51,841 bases of DNA from an uncultured Pseudomonadota bacterium. GTDB taxonomy: Bacteria; Pseudomonadota; Gammaproteobacteria; Ga0077536. The stretch is taken from NCBI GenBank assembly GCA_903825645.1, contig CAIKBL010000012.1, positions 1 to 51,841 of the forward strand, written 5' to 3'. Numbering within the stretch: position 1 is the first letter of the stretch; each line of letters starts with the position of its first letter. The position numbers and the translations under genes are program-made. Below are positions 8,784-17,899 of the stretch, piece after piece. Below the pieces are notes generated by a model, which saw only the letters and a program-made list of their open reading frames with translations, made no database searches and was not told where the DNA came from.

Positions 8784-8959
8784 GGGGCGCGGCATGGCGT
8801 CGGGCGCACCATCGACCTCGGCGAGGGCGCTTTATTTCAAGGATGAAGCGTTGCCGCGCGCGATCTGGAGTCCGCTGCCCCGGCAAGGGCGGTCTACGTG
8901 ACAAACGCGCGGACGGCGGTGTCGTCACCGTCTGGGTGATCCGCACGGTTCACGGTTGT

Positions 8960-9433
8960 TCAGAGGCGCTGATTGGTGACCGGTGGTAGCCGTGGCCGTT
9001 GAATTTCGATGAAGTCGTGCGCCGTCTCTCGATGACAGGCATTACAGGCGTCGGTGAGGGCGTCGAAGGCCTGGCGAAACCGGGTGGGATCGTGACCGTC
9101 GATCGCCGCGCCAAGCGCGTCGATGGGCTTATGGGTATGGGTGGCGATCAACGCCGCCACGGGTCTGCCTTTGAACACCGGGATCGCCGCCGTGATGGCT
9201 TCTAAAGTCTCCTCGAGCTCGCCGAGTTCGTACTTTGCCAGTGCCCAATGACGCCGCTGCCCCGCGAACCATAATTTCGCGTGATGGAGTTGGTTGGTGG
9301 TCATGTATTCGCCGAGTCCTGGACCCTGAGCCGGCGGGACGTTGTCGGCAGGCAGGGCTTCCAGCGGCAGCAGGATGAGCAAGCCGAGGAGGGCACGACC
9401 TACCCGCCCCCTCCAAGGCCGCTGACACCGCAT
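8960..9433 (-). CDS. Exported CxxCH haem protein
   Basis: The protein has about 157 residues. A signal peptide is visible (VGRALLGLLILLPLEALPA). A helical middle carries HHAKLWFAGQRRHWALAKYE, and one CNACH haem-c motif lies near the C terminus. A C-terminal CxxCH after a helical bundle is the layout of cytochrome c' or c-556 types. The ATG at 9433 was chosen because the signal peptide follows. It lies about 50 bp behind the luciferase-like oxidoreductase on the same strand. A periplasmic role in electron transfer or gas binding is inferred. Confidence 0.75.
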   Translation of the reverse strand: MRCQRPWRGRVGRALLGLLILLPLEALPADNVPPAQGPGLGEYMTTNQLHHAKLWFAGQRRHWALAKYELGELEETLEAITAAIPVFKGRPVAALIATHTHKPIDALGAAIDGHDPTRFRQAFDALTDACNACHRETAHDFIEIQRPRLPPVTNQRL

Positions 9434-9483
9434 GTGTTGCGGGGATTGGCTCGGTTTTCTGGCGTGCGTGCGCGGTCGGGCGG

Positions 9484-10428
9484 TCACGGCGTGGGCGCGA
9501 ACGCTTCCACGGCGCGCCAGCAGACGGCTGCGGGGTTCTCCGGGTCGATGGGTACCATCGGCACGTGCGTGGCGCCTGCGGCCAGGTGGGCCTCGACGCG
9601 TGACCACACGGTTTTCTCGTCGCCCCAGGCAAGCATCGCGTCGATCAGTCGATCGCTGCCGCCATGCGCAAAATCGGCATCGGTGTACCCGGAGTCGCGC
9701 CACATATTGACGTAGTTAGGCAGTTCAAGGTATAGCCCGAGCAGCTGTCGCCCGACGCGTCGGGCGACGGAAGCATCTTTCGTCAGGCATACCCGCACCT
9801 GCGGCACGATCCACGGGTGAGGGCCTAAGATTTCTCTCGATTTCGCAGTGTGCTCTGGCGTGGTGTTCACCGGATGGGCACCCTGCGCGATACGGCCCGC
9901 CAAAGCGGTCATCTTCGGGCCGAGCGCCGCGAGCATGAGGGGCATCACCCCGACCGCCGCTTCTAACGCGCCCTCAGCGGTACGGCTGACAGGTTGTTCG
10001 GTCATCCCGTCAACCACCAGGTTCTTTTTGATGGCGATCATCTTGTGGCTGGCGGCGATATTGTTGACGTAGGCCTCCATGGTGGCGAGCGGCTTGCCGT
10101 ACGTATGCCCGCGAAGATTCACGAACATGGTGTGGGAGACGCCAAGACCGAGCAGGAAGCGCCCATTCGATTGCTCGGTCAGCGTCTGCTGCATCATGGC
10201 GCAGGCCATCGGATCTCGGCTGTAGATGTTGACGATCCCGGTGGCGGCGATAAGCTTGCTGGTATTGGCAAGCACCCAGCTTGCCGCGAGCACGGGTTCG
10301 CGTCCGACCGCTTCCGGAAACCACACAGCGCCGTAGCCGAGGCGCTCAAAGCGCTGCGCTGCTGTCGCGAGTGCTGAGGCACTCATGCCCTCGCTGAAAA
10401 GAAAAATGCCGCGTTGCGTCAGATCCAT
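9484..10428 (-). CDS. LLM class (F420-type) oxidoreductase
   Basis: The 314 residues have the luciferase-like TIM-barrel pattern: LGYGAVWFPEAVGREP, LIAATGIVNIYSRDP, NGRFLLGLGVSH and VMPLMLAALGPKM. They resemble the TIGR03620 group of probable F420-dependent oxidoreductases. Such enzymes oxidise or reduce with F420 or FMN; the cofactor here cannot be decided. The start ATG has AAGGAG seven bases upstream. A haem protein follows on the same strand. Confidence 0.85.
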   Translation of the reverse strand: MDLTQRGIFLFSEGMSASALATAAQRFERLGYGAVWFPEAVGREPVLAASWVLANTSKLIAATGIVNIYSRDPMACAMMQQTLTEQSNGRFLLGLGVSHTMFVNLRGHTYGKPLATMEAYVNNIAASHKMIAIKKNLVVDGMTEQPVSRTAEGALEAAVGVMPLMLAALGPKMTALAGRIAQGAHPVNTTPEHTAKSREILGPHPWIVPQVRVCLTKDASVARRVGRQLLGLYLELPNYVNMWRDSGYTDADFAHGGSDRLIDAMLAWGDEKTVWSRVEAHLAAGATHVPMVPIDPENPAAVCWRAVEAFAPTP

Positions 10429-10928
10429 GGAGAGCTCCTTACCGAACTGTGAGCGAAAAGTGTCGTGTCGGCAGGTTACGCTAAACCCAGCAGCTGAGCA
10501 TCCCGCAGGTGACGGGCCGCACCGCGATCCGCAGCCGGGACCTCGGCATGTTCGTCAGTAATGTGGGCTGCTGGCGACAGATCGGACGTGCTGTCTCAAT
10601 TGCCAAGCACCTAAAATTTTTGAGACTTTTTGTCCGGGAGAAGGATTTCCTTGTGCACGATACCCGACTTGCGCGTGTAGTCGTGCGTGATGTCCTGTCG
10701 CTCGTCATACAGGCGTTCGCCCGCCCGATAGGCGGCAGCCGCGACCGGGCTCTGCCCGGCCGAGCGCTCCGTCTATGTCACTAGCAGCGACGTTCCGAAT
10801 GCACGCTATTGATGATGGGCTGAGGTGAGTCCGCGATGGTGCGTGCACGGCCGCTTGGCCGTCCACGTTTTGTGCTGTGCTATACGCCGTCGGGCACTCG
10901 CCGCGACGGACATGGGTGTCCGGCCCGC
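10429..10928. other. Intergenic stretch containing a relaxase remnant
   Basis: Apart from the MobA/MobL fragment listed separately, no coding frame or regulatory site was recognised. Confidence 0.4.
10611..10784 (-). pseudogene. MobA/MobL relaxase N-terminal remnant
   Basis: The minus strand reads TERSAGQSPVAAAAYRAGERLYDERQ, ITHDYTRKSGIVHKEI and LLPDKK before a stop at 10611. R-S-A-G...AAAYRAG...HDY.RK.G..H.EI..P is the conserved N-terminal motif of MobA/MobL (TraA-type) relaxases, which nick plasmid DNA for mobilisation. The stop TAG at 10773-10775 interrupts the frame just before the motif. The His-rich catalytic part and the start codon are absent. It is a trace of a former mobilisable element. 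Confidence 0.7.
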
Positions 10929-12068
10929 TTAATGAGCCACTGCGGCCTGCGGTACCTGCCAGACTTTCAGGAATTTGCCTTTGTAGTCATCCCCGAAGCC
11001 CTTGTCATAATCGGCGGGCACGCCCGCTTCAGCGGCGTTTTCCCGGGTGAAGATCCGGTACGGAAGCGCTAGGCTTTTGACCGCACGTTGGCCGGCCAAG
11101 ATGCGCATCTCGGCATCCGCAATGGCGTACCCGGCCCAGACCAGTCCCTCGCCGATGACCATTTCGACCTTGCCTTCGCGCACCAAATCGATCGCGGTCG
11201 GCCATCCGTTGAAACCGAGAATATGAACGCGATTCTCCGCATGGACCTCGGCCAGCGTCTTGGCAATATCAGCGGCCATGTAGTCGTAGATGCCAATGAT
11301 GTAGGTTAGCTTGGGGTCGCTCGCGACCGCAGCGCGCACCGCGGGTGGAATTTTGGTTGCCCAGTCGCTAATCGCGGACAAATCCTTGATGACATAATGG
11401 ATGTCGCTGCCACCATAGCGGCCGAATTCGGCGGTGATGCCGCGCTGCAAGACTCGACTAGACGAGAGCTCGCCGGAGACCAACACCAGGACGTGCGCAT
11501 GGGGATCCTTAGTGATGATCCAGTCCGCCATCAACCGTCCCGCCCTGCCGTAGTCGTTCGGAACACTGTATGTCACGTTGGGTACTTTGATACCCACACC
11601 ATACTGGTGAGACGCCACGACCGGGATCCCGGCCGCCTTGACGGCCTCAATCTCCGGCTTGAGATCCTTCGGATCTGGACACGCGAGGAGATCGACCAAT
11701 GACGGCTTGGTCGCGATGGCATTGGCCAGCCCCTGGCGGTATTCCGACATCTTAGCCCGATTGACCCAGACCGATATCGGATATTCGACGGCTTCCGAGG
11801 CGTCTTTCATGCCGCTGATGATATGAGCACCAAAGGTCAGGTTGGGGGCGCACGGAATCGTCAGAATGGATTTTCCCGCCATGGCTTTGCGTGCATCGAA
11901 GGCGGGGCCGGGATTGATGAACTTGGGTTTCTCCGTCAATCCTTCGAGTTCATGTCTGGCATGTGCCTGGTCGGCGATTTTTTCGGCGGCGACGACGGGT
12001 AGGCTAGAAAACGCGATCGGTAGACTGACGATCAGTCCGACGAGCGCACGGGGAAGCGGAATCTTCAT
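10929..12068 (-). CDS. Periplasmic substrate-binding protein (sugar type)
   Basis: The protein has about 379 residues, with a signal peptide (MKIPLPRALVGLIVSLPIAF, cleaved near VVA-AE). The mature part has the fold pattern of periplasmic binding protein type 1 of the RbsB group: ILTIPCAPN, IEAVKAAGIPVVAS, GRAGRLMADWI, VLVLVSGELSSS, YIIGIYDYMAADI and ILGFNGWPTAIDLVREGK. ATG 12068 is preferred over a TTG two codons earlier, and AAGGA lies upstream. No ABC permease or ATPase gene is next to it, so it is an orphan that may feed a distant transporter or a sensor. The ligand is unknown. Confidence 0.85.
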   Translation of the reverse strand: MKIPLPRALVGLIVSLPIAFSSLPVVAAEKIADQAHARHELEGLTEKPKFINPGPAFDARKAMAGKSILTIPCAPNLTFGAHIISGMKDASEAVEYPISVWVNRAKMSEYRQGLANAIATKPSLVDLLACPDPKDLKPEIEAVKAAGIPVVASHQYGVGIKVPNVTYSVPNDYGRAGRLMADWIITKDPHAHVLVLVSGELSSSRVLQRGITAEFGRYGGSDIHYVIKDLSAISDWATKIPPAVRAAVASDPKLTYIIGIYDYMAADIAKTLAEVHAENRVHILGFNGWPTAIDLVREGKVEMVIGEGLVWAGYAIADAEMRILAGQRAVKSLALPYRIFTRENAAEAGVPADYDKGFGDDYKGKFLKVWQVPQAAVAH

Positions 12069-12668
12069 CTGCAAAATATCCTTTGTGGTGGATGACCTGC
12101 GACGTCGCCTCAGCGACGGTGGACAGGAGCGTGTTGAGGCGGATTATTTTTGGGTATGGCGCGGGACCCATTCGGGCATGCGATGCGGGAACCGCACGGT
12201 AAGCTTGAGGACCCACCAGAGAGGACCCGAGCCATTAGGAATGATCCCGAGTCCTAATGCAAATTAATCGCAGTAGACGCGCCGCGCGGTGACACGCCTG
12301 GCGCGCTTGAGGAGATTCGGACCGTCCACCCAACGGCACCAGGCTTCCGTACCACACGCGGCACCGGTCCGTCACGACAGCGGTCTACAGCGCTTGCGCG
12401 CTGGGGGATGTCATCGCGCCATCACGCGAAATATTTCCCAATGGGGCTTCAGATAACGAACAGCCGACTCCCGCAAGGGGAGGAGATGGCGCCGGTAATG
12501 CGTTATCTCCTGAGACGGTTTCTCGCTCAGCGGCCAGCGGCTATCGGACTTTGTGGCATCTAAGCAAGTAACGCCCCGCAACCGGCGCTGTCGAGCCAGC
12601 TTCGGTGGGGCTTGGCTTTGGGGGGATATCCCCTATCTGGCAGCACAGGAAGTATTATAGCGCGTGGA

Positions 12669-12686
12669 TGTAAAGCGCACTTTACA
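12669..12686 (+). promoter_or_regulatory. Palindromic upstream activator site of the PrsT-like gene
   Basis: TGTAAAGC-GC-ACTTTACA, palindromic outside the centre, matches the site at 277-294. The following ~45 bp are similar in both places. The distance to the sigma-54 GG is 121 bp, the same as at the PEP-CTERM gene. Confidence 0.6.
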
Positions 12687-12804
12687 AATGGGGGGTCGGT
12701 TATAGGGGTTTTTTCTTATGAATTTTACAGTTCAATGTTTGGGAAAATCTGAACTTAAAGAAAAAAGATAATTTTATCAGTCTGTTATAGCTTAATTTCA
12801 GGTA

Positions 12805-12822
12805 TTGGTCCGAATTTTGCTA
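12805..12822 (+). promoter_or_regulatory. Sigma-54 (-24/-12) promoter upstream of the PrsT-like gene
   Basis: TTGGTCCGAATTTTGCTA has GG at 12807-12808 and GC at 12819-12820, ten bases apart, with TTGG and TTTGC contexts close to the RpoN consensus. Confidence 0.7.
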
Positions 12823-13460
12823 GAACTTATTTCAAATCGTTCTTAACAAACCTGTGGCGCTGACAAACGAGCGTTATCCGTAAAGTCACGGGGGCCGGCT
12901 ATAGGAAATGCGATGGATCTACGCGACAGCCTAAAACGCCCTAAAACATGGAACCAGTTAGGCAGCGCTGCGAATCCGGTACCCGGCCACGACGATGCGG
13001 TCCGGGGCATTTAAGTGGCGATCTCGACCTGTTGTGACCGAGGGGTTCCTGCGCGACGCAGATACTCTCGGCTCTCCGTTACAAGAATTTAAGGGCGGCA
13101 ATCTCGCTGGTTCTATGCATTGGATAAACACACGCCGACACGAAGTCCGATTCGTGGTGCCTCGCCAACTTGGCGTCGCGCCTGTCGCGCGCCTTGCTCG
13201 CGAACAAACGGCTCACCTGCTCGTCGCTGACCATCACCTCGTCGACCGCATTCCCCGACGCAGGGCGGTCGCCGCCCAAAGACCTGAGCAAGGCCGGACG
13301 TGTGTGTATTACCCGCGTATTGCGATGGTCTGCTGTGGGCGTGAAGCGATTCTCGATGACTGACGATCGCCATCGAAAAAAAAGTAGCGCGGCGCAAAAC
13401 CGTGACTTTTACTCGAATCAAGTTGGCCCGAACAGTCAACGCACGGCAGAGAGTCGCTTG

Positions 13461-16310
13461 ATGCGTAGAACAGGACAAGTCCTGCTGACGGTGCTGCTTA
13501 TGGTCGCGGCGGTTAGCCAGGTACAGTCTGCCGAGAAGATGGTATCGCAACGCTACGAAGAAGCGTTGTCGCTGTATCAAAAGGGTGACTTTCTCGCATC
13601 GGTGACGCAGCTCAAAAATGGTCTCCAGACAGCCCCACGCCATCTTCCTTCCCGAATCTTGTTGGCGCGTGCTTATCTAGCGCAGGGTTTCGGCGCTGAT
13701 GCTGAACGCGAAATCAAGAAAGCCGCGACAGAGGGCGCAGACAAATCGCTGACGGTGCCTGTGCTCGCAGCCGCCTACCTCAGGCAGTTTATGGGTAGGC
13801 GGCTCCTGAAAGAATTACAGCCTGATGGATTGACGAGTCAGGCCAAGGAAGAGCTTCTGTTGGTGCGTGCCGAAGCGTATCTCAATATGGGTGATAACCC
13901 CAGCGCGATTGATACTTTTCATCAAGCGGAAGTCCTGGTGCCGGGCGGTTCTCGCGCGCTGGTAGGCCGAGCGCTTGTGGCGCTTCGGCAGGGGCAGCTC
14001 GAGGTGGCGGTCCAGCTCTCAGAAAAAGCAGTCAGATTCAACGCGGACGATTCGGCCGCGCTCACCGCGCGCGCGATTGCTCGTCAGTTTCAGGGAAACC
14101 TACTGCAGGCTCTTGATGATTATGATAAGGCTATAAAGCTGACGCCCGCTCTTCATGACGCCCGCATCGGGCGGATCGCGCTTCTCTTGCGTTTGGGACG
14201 CGACGATGAGGCGGATGCTGATTTGCGTTATGAGGCACAGCAAAACCGCACAGATCCTCGCGGTGCTTATCTTCATGTCATTAGGTTAGCGCGTGAGGGG
14301 GACACCGCAGGCGCGGGCGCCGTCTTGTCTGACGTGAATTCTCTCGTTAAGCGCATGGATCCGGAGTGGGTCGCGAATAATGTGCAGTTGTTAGGTCTTG
14401 CCGGAATCGCTAACTACGGATTAGGTGCCTTTGAATTGGCGCATCGGTATTTTGACATGGCACTTGCGGCGAGTCCCCGATCCGTTTCGTTCAGAAAAAT
14501 ACTCGCGGCTACTAACCTGTCACTCCACGCGCCTGATTCCGCCCTTAAGGTGCTTGAGGATGCAGATAGCGACGGGCCTCAAGATATCCCGATCCTTACC
14601 CTTCGTGCACAAGCTTGGATGATGAAGGGGGGGGCTGAGACCGCGTTACGACTGTTGAAAGAGGTGGGTAAGCTGCCGAAAACCGTGCCAGGGATCCAGA
14701 CCGCTATCGCGTTGAACGACTTGTCTCGAGGGAAAATCGATCAGGCGCAGGCTGGGTTGACCGCAGTGCTCCACGACGCACCGAGTAATGTGCGGGCCAA
14801 TCTGATGATGGCGGTGCTAGATGAACAACGCGGCGATTATCAGGCGGCGGACGCGATTGCAAAAAAACTGTTGGGTCAGGCGCCGGACAATCTGGTGCTG
14901 CTCAACTTGTCAGCGAGTGCGCGAGCTGGTCTGGGCGATCGGATCACAGCCCGGAGAAGCTTGGCGCAGTGTTTGATCGTCCAGCCCAAATTCGCAATTG
15001 CTTCGATTAATCTTTCCCGGCTTGATGTCGCCGAGGGCCATTACGACGCGGCGCGCCTGACGCTCCAGACGGCGCTGAAAGACGACCCGGCCAGTAGCGA
15101 AATTTCACTCGATCTGGCCAAACTTGAAGACAACACCGGAAATCATGAAGCGGCAATACGCGTGCTTGAAAAATCGCGGACTGCAACAAACAATTTGTCG
15201 TTAGCCGAGCGAGATTATCTTATCAAACTCCTCCTGGAGGCGAAGGACCTTGACCGCGCCAAAACCGAGATTGTGGATGCGAAGGTGCACTTTCCGAAAA
15301 ACATACGCCTACTGCAATGGGAGGTGCAACTACTGGAGGTGCGAGGAGAGCCTGAACGCGCTAGAGGACCCTTCAAAGAAATGACTGATTTGGCAGGCGA
15401 CGATACTACCGGACTCACCAGAATTGCCCTGCAGCAAATTGCGTTTCGCTTACCGGAAGATGCGCGATACACCGTCGCCAAGGCGCAGCGAGCTGATCCA
15501 GATTTTTTGCCGGCTTGGGTTGTGGGGGCAGACCTCGCCATGAAGCGTGGCGACAAAGCCGCTGCAGCGCAGCAGATTAAAGAGATAACGGACCGCGAGC
15601 CTGATGCGCCGGTCGTGGCGAGGCTTGCCGGCGACTATGCCCTGTTGGCGAACGATGCCACGACCGCCTTGGTGCATTTCCATCGCTTCTATGGGCTTAA
15701 TCCTTCGCCGTTCGCTATGGCGCGTGTGGCAAGCGCGCTCATGAGCGTAAAGCGCTTCTCCGAGGCGGCGCGGTGGGTAGCTGATTGGTTAAATACCCAT
15801 CCCAAGGATGAGGCGGCGCAAAAATTACTCGCCGCCGTGTATGACGCCGACGGCAAGCGGGCTGCGGCACGGGATACGCTCGCCCGTCTTATTAACCAAT
15901 CGCCCAATGATTCAGAAAGCCTGAACAATCTGGCCTATCTTAGCGAGCAGACAGGTCAACCCAATGCGCTCGAATTTGCACGGCGCGCGTATGCGTTAGC
16001 ACCAGAAAGCGCAGAGATCAATGACACGCTAGGTTGGATTCTTGTCAGGCATGAACAACCGGAAGAGGGATTGGGTTATCTCCGGGAAGCGGAAGTCCGT
16101 TCCATGCAATCCAAGGTGTTCAAGTATCACATCGCGATGGCCCACGCAGCCCTTCATCATAACCGTGATGCACTGACGGCGGTCACCGACGCTTTAGAGG
16201 ATGACACTGCATTTGCGGAGCGTGATGACGCCAAAACGCTTCAGGCGAAATTGGCACAGGGGACACTGGAGACGACTACCTTGGGTGCCGCCGGACGTCT
16301 AGGACGGTAG
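13461..16310 (+). CDS. prsT: PEP-CTERM system TPR-repeat protein (PrsT-like)
   Basis: The protein has 949 residues. A signal peptide (MRRTGQVLLTVLLMVAAVSQVQS) is followed by TPR repeats over the whole length, starting YEEALSLYQKGDFLASVTQL. Length, export signal and repeat content fit the TIGR02917-type PrsT lipoprotein or periplasmic family, which accompanies exosortase/PEP-CTERM loci; no lipobox cysteine is visible. Its role is probably scaffolding of exopolysaccharide secretion or protein sorting in the periplasm. ATG 13461 was chosen for the signal peptide; longer versions add an unrelated basic extension. It stands downstream of the sigma-54 promoter shared in design with the PEP-CTERM gene. 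No epsH, xrtA or prsK is in the window, so the assignment rests on length and repeats. Confidence 0.75.
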   Translation: MRRTGQVLLTVLLMVAAVSQVQSAEKMVSQRYEEALSLYQKGDFLASVTQLKNGLQTAPRHLPSRILLARAYLAQGFGADAEREIKKAATEGADKSLTVPVLAAAYLRQFMGRRLLKELQPDGLTSQAKEELLLVRAEAYLNMGDNPSAIDTFHQAEVLVPGGSRALVGRALVALRQGQLEVAVQLSEKAVRFNADDSAALTARAIARQFQGNLLQALDDYDKAIKLTPALHDARIGRIALLLRLGRDDEADADLRYEAQQNRTDPRGAYLHVIRLAREGDTAGAGAVLSDVNSLVKRMDPEWVANNVQLLGLAGIANYGLGAFELAHRYFDMALAASPRSVSFRKILAATNLSLHAPDSALKVLEDADSDGPQDIPILTLRAQAWMMKGGAETALRLLKEVGKLPKTVPGIQTAIALNDLSRGKIDQAQAGLTAVLHDAPSNVRANLMMAVLDEQRGDYQAADAIAKKLLGQAPDNLVLLNLSASARAGLGDRITARRSLAQCLIVQPKFAIASINLSRLDVAEGHYDAARLTLQTALKDDPASSEISLDLAKLEDNTGNHEAAIRVLEKSRTATNNLSLAERDYLIKLLLEAKDLDRAKTEIVDAKVHFPKNIRLLQWEVQLLEVRGEPERARGPFKEMTDLAGDDTTGLTRIALQQIAFRLPEDARYTVAKAQRADPDFLPAWVVGADLAMKRGDKAAAAQQIKEITDREPDAPVVARLAGDYALLANDATTALVHFHRFYGLNPSPFAMARVASALMSVKRFSEAARWVADWLNTHPKDEAAQKLLAAVYDADGKRAAARDTLARLINQSPNDSESLNNLAYLSEQTGQPNALEFARRAYALAPESAEINDTLGWILVRHEQPEEGLGYLREAEVRSMQSKVFKYHIAMAHAALHHNRDALTAVTDALEDDTAFAERDDAKTLQAKLAQGTLETTTLGAAGRLGR

Positions 16311-16455
16311 CGACAAATGAATCTTTATTTCACACGGAATCATGCTCCCGCGCAGCCGGATGCGCATGTTAAGGATTGCACGGCATTGAATAAACGTACG
16401 AGCCGACGCTATTTTAATGAGGTGGCGCCGGGGATTTCTCGTCCGTGGTAATTCT

Positions 16456-17169
16456 ATGACAGCCGCCGGAGCGATGCGCGAGATGCAAAAAGCAAAAGGA
16501 ATTGTCCGCGGCGGTATCGTCTATGGGTTGCGCTTGCTCGCGATCGCGCTGGCCGCGACCGCGCCGGCGCAAGCAGGTTCAACCTTTCAGATTTATCCGG
16601 ACGCGGTCGCGAGTTGTGCGGCGAACGCTTGTTTCGGCGACAGTAGCGAGGTGAGCCCCACCGGGGGCAACAGCGGTGCGGATCTCCGTCCGCGTTCAAA
16701 CCCGACGGGTGCGGTGAAAAATATGCTGCTGGTGCTTGCCGTCCCTAATGAGGCGACAAATCTTCTCGACCGCGATCCCATTTCAAGCGTGACCTATTAT
16801 CCTAACGCTGTCACCAGAACCTCAGGCGCTTTAGGGAGCGCCCATAATCATGCGCCGCTCTCGACTATTTCAAACGAGGGGCTACCGGCTGTGGGTGAGG
16901 GACACGCTACAGGCGGGCATTTTCAGCAAAGCGTAGCGACCGCAGCTATTTATGCGATGCTTGGAGTGGCGCAGGTGAAAATCTCGAATCCTGTTGCAAA
17001 ACCGAATACTTGGGACGGGCAAGTCAATTTGCTGACAGCCACGCATTCCGACCGCGCTTTTTTGAGTTTTCAGCTGCCGATGAATGTGATATCGGACGGT
17101 AATGATTTAATCGATGCGCTGCTTAATGACTGCGCCGTGCCTGTGGGGGGCCACGCGTACGATCACTAA
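16456..17169 (+). CDS. Exported protein of unknown function
   Basis: The protein has about 237 residues. The signal peptide (VYGLRLLAIALAATAPAQA) follows a basic start; ATG codons at 16456, 16474 and 16483 are all possible. The mature part has one cysteine pair early (CAANACF) and one late Cys, is rich in Asn, Ser and Thr, and ends abruptly after DCAVPVGGHAYDH. No PEP-CTERM or other anchor follows, so the C terminus may be lost. It lies ~145 bp behind prsT on the same strand and may be co-expressed with it. I do not recognise the family. Confidence 0.6.
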   Translation: MTAAGAMREMQKAKGIVRGGIVYGLRLLAIALAATAPAQAGSTFQIYPDAVASCAANACFGDSSEVSPTGGNSGADLRPRSNPTGAVKNMLLVLAVPNEATNLLDRDPISSVTYYPNAVTRTSGALGSAHNHAPLSTISNEGLPAVGEGHATGGHFQQSVATAAIYAMLGVAQVKISNPVAKPNTWDGQVNLLTATHSDRAFLSFQLPMNVISDGNDLIDALLNDCAVPVGGHAYDH

Positions 17170-17899
17170 TGCCTGAAACGCACGAGACTCGAACACCGGC
17201 CAATCCAGCGCAGTAAGCAGGGGCACGCATGAACGACACGGTGGCGGATCTTCAAAAAGAGAAGCGCGTCTTGTCGCTCGCTTCTGTCGGGGCAGCTGAT
17301 GAGTGATCAATACCCGCGGCTCTGATCACGGCGTTCTCAGTGCGCTGCTGGATACGCAAGACTTCGTGACACGCCCCCCCTCAAACGGGTATCGGCGTGG
17401 CGCGCCACTGGGCGAATGCGGGATCTGAGCCTGGTCGAAAATCACGTGGTTGAGAAACCACTGTCCGCCCTTAAAACGGATATCAACCGTGTCCCCACAT
17501 TCCCAGCATCCATGAGATCCGCGCCATAGTGAACCGCCGTCAGGGGTTCGACGAGAGGGTCGCCACTGTACAAACCCACCGCAGGACGCCTTCGCGGCTG
17601 GGGCCCACAAACGGCAGATCAAAAAACCAGAGACATCTCGGACTCATCAGGGCTTTCCGGAGACGAGCGCGCACAATTTCTCGGCATCCACAAACAAGCG
17701 GGGGACATCCTTAACGCCGTTACAAAACCGCGCTAAGGGGGCATCCGTCATGAGCGCTGCTGGACACGCGTCGCAGTAACGCCCCGTCATCTGATATTGC
17801 CAACTGTCCCGCAGTTTTCCTTATCGACGCTCCAGATGTCCACGCGCGGGCCGTTAGTCGGGCTAATCGTTACCCACTGTTTCAGTGTCAGGAGGTCTC
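17170..17899. other. Intergenic stretch without a supported gene
   Basis: Only short or shadow-like frames are present. A 34-codon minus-strand frame (17647-17751) lacks a ribosome site. AGTAACGCCCCG near 17777 faintly resembles the start of the terminator repeat. Confidence 0.4.

Larger units (their letters stand above)
12069..13460. other. Long intergenic region upstream of the PrsT-like gene
   Basis: The ~600 bp next to the binding protein show nothing recognised. From 12669 the sequence mirrors the control region of the PEP-CTERM gene at 277-430. Downstream of the sigma-54 promoter ~640 bp remain before the PrsT-like start. These have open frames on both strands but no recognised product, so they are a long leader or degraded sequence. 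Confidence 0.5.

Noticed and set aside
13422-13440. Second TTGGCCCGAA match close to the prsT-like start, as a sigma-54 promoter.
   Set aside because: The -12 GC is missing at the ten-base distance (CA instead), so the site at 12805 is preferred.
17647-17751. 34-codon minus-strand frame beginning MTDAPLARFCNGV.
   Set aside because: No ribosome site, no family resemblance and no partner; chance cannot be excluded.
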